Positions 60,955 through 64,000 of a stretch of DNA of 64,000 nucleotides are shown here, one piece after another. The notes under the pieces were generated by a model. The model was given only the letters and a program-made list of their open reading frames with translations, made no database searches and had not been told where the DNA came from. Positions within the stretch are counted from its first letter, which is position 1, and every line of letters starts with the position of its first letter. A program made the translations under genes and the position numbers. Where the stretch lies: the NCBI GenBank assembly GCA_965119215.1, contig CBCPKK010000007.1, forward strand, positions 124,001 through 188,000. The letters run 5' to 3'. This DNA comes from Buttiauxella sp965119215. Its GTDB lineage: Bacteria > Pseudomonadota > Gammaproteobacteria > Enterobacterales > Enterobacteriaceae.

Positions 60955-62109
60955 TTAACTCCACCCTTGTTTATTGCGGCGGGTATAAGGCAGCACAGAG
61001 AGTAATGCCAGGATCGCTAATACAAATCCAATCCACAATGCCGAACGTAAACCTAAGCCTGATGAAATTGCCATTCCACCTAAATAAGAACCGCCACCTA
61101 ATCCAATATTAATCACAGAAGTATGAACCGCATTAACCATTGGACCAGGATGCGCCACGCTGACAATACGTGCCATCATTGCCGGATTCATTGGTACACC
61201 CGATAAACCGATAACGATGACGGCCAGAATAGCTATCGACTGATATTGCACAAACAGTGCCATTCCGAGCAGAGAAATGCTTAATATCGTTAAGCCAATA
61301 ACCATAACGGCTAAACTGTGACGATATGCCAGACGTCCTGTCACCATATTTCCGACAATATTGGCTAGCCCGTAAAGCATCAGAATGAAGGGAACCGTTT
61401 GCATTGTAAATCCAGAGACATCCGTCAGTACCGGAACAAAATAGCTGAACGCAGCAAAGCTTGCACCTAAGATTAAACAACTGGTTGCGCAGGCTTTCCA
61501 GTAGGCTTTATTTTTAAATGCCTGAATCTCTTCGGCCATCTTAATAGAACAACCGCCGGTCATTTGTGGTAATAACCGGACTAATGCTAACAGGCATATC
61601 AAAACCAGGACTGCGACCAGTCCAAAACTTACTTGCCAGCCCCAGTGTTGGTCAATAATGGTCGCTATAGGGACACCAAAGACGTTGGACACCATAAAAC
61701 CGGCTATCACTATTGACGCTGCTCGCGGGCGATTTTCTACAGTCACAAGGGCCATACTTGTCGCTAGGGAAAGACTTAAACACCCGGCGCACAAAATACC
61801 CGTCACGATTCGAATAGCGACTAACACATTATAATCACTGACAAAGACACTTAATCCCTGCACGGCAACATAGAGCCCTAATAGCCATAATAACGTAGTT
61901 CGATATTGGGCTTTAAATTTAAGGAAAGCGTAGGTTAATACTGGGCCGCCGAGCATTACACCGAATGCATAATACGAAATCAAATGCCCAACTTCACCGA
62001 CAGTAACGCCAAATGCTTCAGATAGCGTGGTCATCATACCCGCTACCATTAACTCTGCTGTACCTAATGAAAAAATGGCCAACCCTAAAATATAGACGAC
62101 TAATGGCAT
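60955..62109 (-). CDS. MFS (DHA1/AraJ-like) efflux transporter
   Basis: Product of 384 aa with twelve hydrophobic segments and the DHA1 layout of AraJ/YdhP-type exporters: start MPLVVYILGLAIFSLGTAEL, a motif A-like ISYYAFGVMLGGPVLTYAFL (about 44-63), and a central cytoplasmic loop with KMAEEIQAFKNKAYW. I cannot assign a substrate. It is the second gene of a minus-strand pair with the TetR gene upstream (79-bp gap containing a palindrome). By eye its codon use is more AT-rich than that of the core genes, which would fit acquisition by transfer. E. coli has comR-bhsA here instead. Confidence 0.85.
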   Translation of the reverse strand: MPLVVYILGLAIFSLGTAELMVAGMMTTLSEAFGVTVGEVGHLISYYAFGVMLGGPVLTYAFLKFKAQYRTTLLWLLGLYVAVQGLSVFVSDYNVLVAIRIVTGILCAGCLSLSLATSMALVTVENRPRAASIVIAGFMVSNVFGVPIATIIDQHWGWQVSFGLVAVLVLICLLALVRLLPQMTGGCSIKMAEEIQAFKNKAYWKACATSCLILGASFAAFSYFVPVLTDVSGFTMQTVPFILMLYGLANIVGNMVTGRLAYRHSLAVMVIGLTILSISLLGMALFVQYQSIAILAVIVIGLSGVPMNPAMMARIVSVAHPGPMVNAVHTSVINIGLGGGSYLGGMAISSGLGLRSALWIGFVLAILALLSVLPYTRRNKQGWS

Positions 62110-62132
62110 GACTTTTAATTTTCTCCCTGTAT

Positions 62133-62148
62133 TGGAATGATCATTACA
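62133..62148 (-). promoter_or_regulatory. Candidate TetR operator O2 upstream of the MFS gene
   Basis: TGGAATGATCATTACA is a 16-bp palindrome with one mismatch, centred on AATGATCATT, 24-39 bases upstream of the transporter start. The half TGGAAYGATC is shared with the site in the tetR-like promoter (62838-62853). Confidence 0.55.
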
Positions 62149-62188
62149 AAAATGGATGTGGGCAATTAATGAACTTTTACACTTGAAT

Positions 62189-62791
62189 TTATAAGTTGAT
62201 TAACAGACCAGCGACAACATCTTCTAGGATTTTTCTATCTGAAATGTTTTTATTGAGTACGCGTAAACCGTAATAGCCTGCCATAAAACCTCTTGCCATC
62301 TCGACGGCGGATGCTTTATTGCCTAGTTCACCGCTTTGTTGGCCTTCGATAAATACGGCGACCAGCGTTTGCTCTAAGCGCTGGCGATATTCATTATTCA
62401 GACTGGCAACGGCTTCATCTTTGCTGCCCATCTCAAGTGCTGAAAATAAGACCATTGCATCATGCTGTTCCGGCTGAGAAAGATCTTCGGCAATACCCCA
62501 GAGCAGAAGGGTATGTAACCGCTCTTTTACCAGACCAGATTGTGTGAGTATTGCTAACTGTGCTGACATTGTTTGCTCATGGCTGCGCAACAAAGCTTGC
62601 TCGTACAGAGCTTGCTTGCTACCAAAGGCATTATATAAGCTTCCCCGCCCTAATCCTGTGCCATCGCATAAATCTTGCGCAGAGGTACCCGCATAGCCAT
62701 TGGCGCTAAAAACAGCGACGGCAGCATCAATAACATCCCTGTCTTCGAACTTACGTGGACGACCCGGAAAGGTTGGTTTTTCTGCACTCAT
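62189..62791 (-). CDS. TetR/AcrR-family transcriptional regulator
   Basis: Product of 200 aa. The N-terminal TetR helix-turn-helix spans about residues 18-65: RDVIDAAVAVFSANGYAGTS, then GTGLGRGSLYNAFGSKQALY as the recognition region. The C-terminal ligand-binding domain is divergent and gives no clue to the inducer. It is not ComR, the TetR protein at this place in E. coli. The gene order regulator-transporter on one strand and a shared palindrome suggest that it represses itself and the MFS gene. Confidence 0.88.
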   Translation of the reverse strand: MSAEKPTFPGRPRKFEDRDVIDAAVAVFSANGYAGTSAQDLCDGTGLGRGSLYNAFGSKQALYEQALLRSHEQTMSAQLAILTQSGLVKERLHTLLLWGIAEDLSQPEQHDAMVLFSALEMGSKDEAVASLNNEYRQRLEQTLVAVFIEGQQSGELGNKASAVEMARGFMAGYYGLRVLNKNISDRKILEDVVAGLLINL

Positions 62792-62824
62792 AGGGATGGA
62801 GGACTTGAAATGAGTTGAGGCCGC

Positions 62825-62853
62825 ATAGTATTGATTATGGAACGATCAGTCAA
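62825..62853 (-). promoter_or_regulatory. Promoter of the tetR-like gene
   Basis: On the minus strand TTGACT and TACTAT are separated by 17 bases, ending 34 bases before the start codon. The spacer and -35 contain the candidate operator. Confidence 0.75.
62838..62853 (-). promoter_or_regulatory. Candidate TetR operator O1 in the tetR-like promoter
   Basis: TGGAACGATCAGTCAA has a left half (TGGAACGATC) of the idealised palindrome TGGAACGATCGTTCCA and a degenerate right half. It covers the -35 and half the spacer, so occupancy would block transcription. Confidence 0.5.
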
Positions 62854-62931
62854 ATAATTTTCGTGAAGAAAATGGACCGTGATGCGTGGACGGATTCCCC
62901 TGTGAATTGTCACGCACCGCGGCTTTAATTT

Positions 62932-63963
62932 TTACTCGTGACGGCCACGTAATTGCTGCTGTAATTCCAACAATGCAGTCACCTCTGCTATCCGTCGCTG
63001 GGTGTACGCAGGCACTTTCTCTGGTGCCCGCAAAAATAGCCTGGTTTCACCAAACACCACATCATGCAAGCATCGGTCATAGAGCGGCCCGGCAAGAGTA
63101 TTGCGCACGGTACTCTTTTCCGATATCCGCTCAACCACTTCGTTTATGCCTTCACGATCGATATTGATGATTTGCCCATCGTGAAGATAAATACGCATAC
63201 CCTTTTGCGCGCCCGCAGGCCCGGCATATTTGTTGAGATGTAGAGTAAACGGGATCTCGCTGAGGGTACCGGTTAGCAGGGCTTCGCCTTCGGCAGTGGT
63301 AAAATCTCCGGTTGAAATAGCGTTACCCAGCCGGTCACGTGCGTAGCTAAGTTCAATACTCAACTGGTCATTACCGCCGAGCTGGTGGAGAGTTTCACGC
63401 ATCATGGCGAGTGTGTGGGTACCGATATCCACAATGACACCGTCAGGGTGGCGCAACTGGCGAGTATCCGCTTCTCCTGTGGCGAAGTTCAGGGCAATGG
63501 CTTCACCCGCCGCATTAAAGCCGCTTGGCTCAAGTAGAAAACCTTCAATACGACTTATTTCATTGATGCTTTGAATGTAATTGCAGGCCTGGGTGCGAAC
63601 CATCCAGTGATCTAATGCCAGAACGCGAGCGGCAATTTGCGGATCTTTGAGTAATGCCTGGAGTCTCTTAAGTTGCTCAAGCGTAGCAGCGACCGGTTTT
63701 TCAACCACAATGGCGGGTACGTTACTTTGCAGTACGGCTTCAAGCACCGGAAGATGATGAAGTGAAGAGGTGGTGATCAAAACGATGTCGAGCGGCATTG
63801 CCAGCAACGCTGCAAGAGATTCGCAACGCGAGATACCCTCATTCTGACGTGCTGGATCGGCGTCATAACCGTAACATTCAAGAGCAGGAAAAGACATGCG
63901 GCGTAAAGCCGGAAGATATGCAGTTTCGATGACCGAACCTAAACCAATAAAACCTGCCAACAT
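62932..63963 (-). CDS. Gfo/Idh/MocA-family oxidoreductase, substrate unknown
   Basis: Product of 343 aa with an N-terminal Rossmann motif GFIGLGSVIETAYLPAL (4-20), the family EKPVAATLEQ motif near residue 93, and the catalytic-domain motif VIVDIGTHTLAMM (about 176-188). An AGGATC ribosome site lies 8 bases before ATG 63963. It is a distant paralogue of mviM in this window. Its 5' side runs to the window edge, so possible operon partners upstream cannot be seen. No E. coli K-12 counterpart at this locus is known to me. Annotating a sugar substrate would be guesswork. Confidence 0.85.
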   Translation of the reverse strand: MLAGFIGLGSVIETAYLPALRRMSFPALECYGYDADPARQNEGISRCESLAALLAMPLDIVLITTSSLHHLPVLEAVLQSNVPAIVVEKPVAATLEQLKRLQALLKDPQIAARVLALDHWMVRTQACNYIQSINEISRIEGFLLEPSGFNAAGEAIALNFATGEADTRQLRHPDGVIVDIGTHTLAMMRETLHQLGGNDQLSIELSYARDRLGNAISTGDFTTAEGEALLTGTLSEIPFTLHLNKYAGPAGAQKGMRIYLHDGQIINIDREGINEVVERISEKSTVRNTLAGPLYDRCLHDVVFGETRLFLRAPEKVPAYTQRRIAEVTALLELQQQLRGRHE

Positions 63964-64000
63964 AATTAAGATCCTACGAAATATAAGTCGTATCTATCAT

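Overview
The window is chromosomal DNA of a member of the Enterobacteriaceae. Almost every gene is recognisable as an Escherichia coli-type core gene, and the order follows the E. coli segment from ymdB to ycfJ (opgGH, mdtG, lpxL, pyrC, the flg cluster, rne, the fab cluster, ptsG, ndh). Protein identity is high but clearly below species level: RNase E, FlgE, FlgK and the OpgH N-terminus differ in length, and yceI-yceJ are missing between trhO and solA. This points to a non-Escherichia genus of the family, which I cannot name from sequence alone. No rRNA, tRNA, insertion sequence, prophage or CRISPR array is visible.

Layout. 1-8.0 kb: envelope and osmoregulated periplasmic glucan genes (ymdB fragment, clsC, opgC diverging from opgGH, yceK, msyB). 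8.1-18.7 kb: mostly minus-strand housekeeping genes (mdtG, lpxL, yceO-solA, bssS, SOS gene dinI, pyrC, yceB, grxB, mdtH), with trhO and rimJ on the plus strand. 18.7-22.5 kb: yceH, mviM, the lipid II flippase murJ, and an extra cold-shock-domain gene. 22.6-34.2 kb: the flagellar rod/hook cluster, flgAMN leftward and flgBCDEFGHIJ-KL rightward, with a FlhDC-type control region and two sigma-28 promoters. 34.3-39.8 kb: rne with its structured leader, rluC and yceF. 39.9-46.0 kb: yceD-rpmF-plsX-fabHDG-acpP-fabF. 46.1-50.4 kb: pabC-mltG-tmk-holB-ycfH. 50.4-54.4 kb: ptsG and fhuE, converging. 54.8-58.6 kb: hinT-ycfL-lpoB-thiK-nagZ-ycfP. 58.8-60.9 kb: ndh and ycfJ. 60.9-64.0 kb: an accessory segment with an MFS exporter, its probable TetR regulator and an uncharacterised Gfo/Idh/MocA oxidoreductase, in place of the comR-bhsA genes found here in E. 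coli.

Many regulatory elements can be read directly: a LexA box at dinI, a PurR-like operator and pyrimidine-switch hairpin at pyrC, sigma-28 promoters at flgM and flgK, rne leader hairpins, the CRP/Mlc/SgrS control region of ptsG, an FNR site at ndh, and a shared palindromic motif before both the tetR-like and MFS genes. No wholly new multi-gene system is evident. The least explained items are the cold-shock-domain protein between murJ and flgN, the TetR/MFS/oxidoreductase segment, and a perfect hairpin just upstream of murJ.
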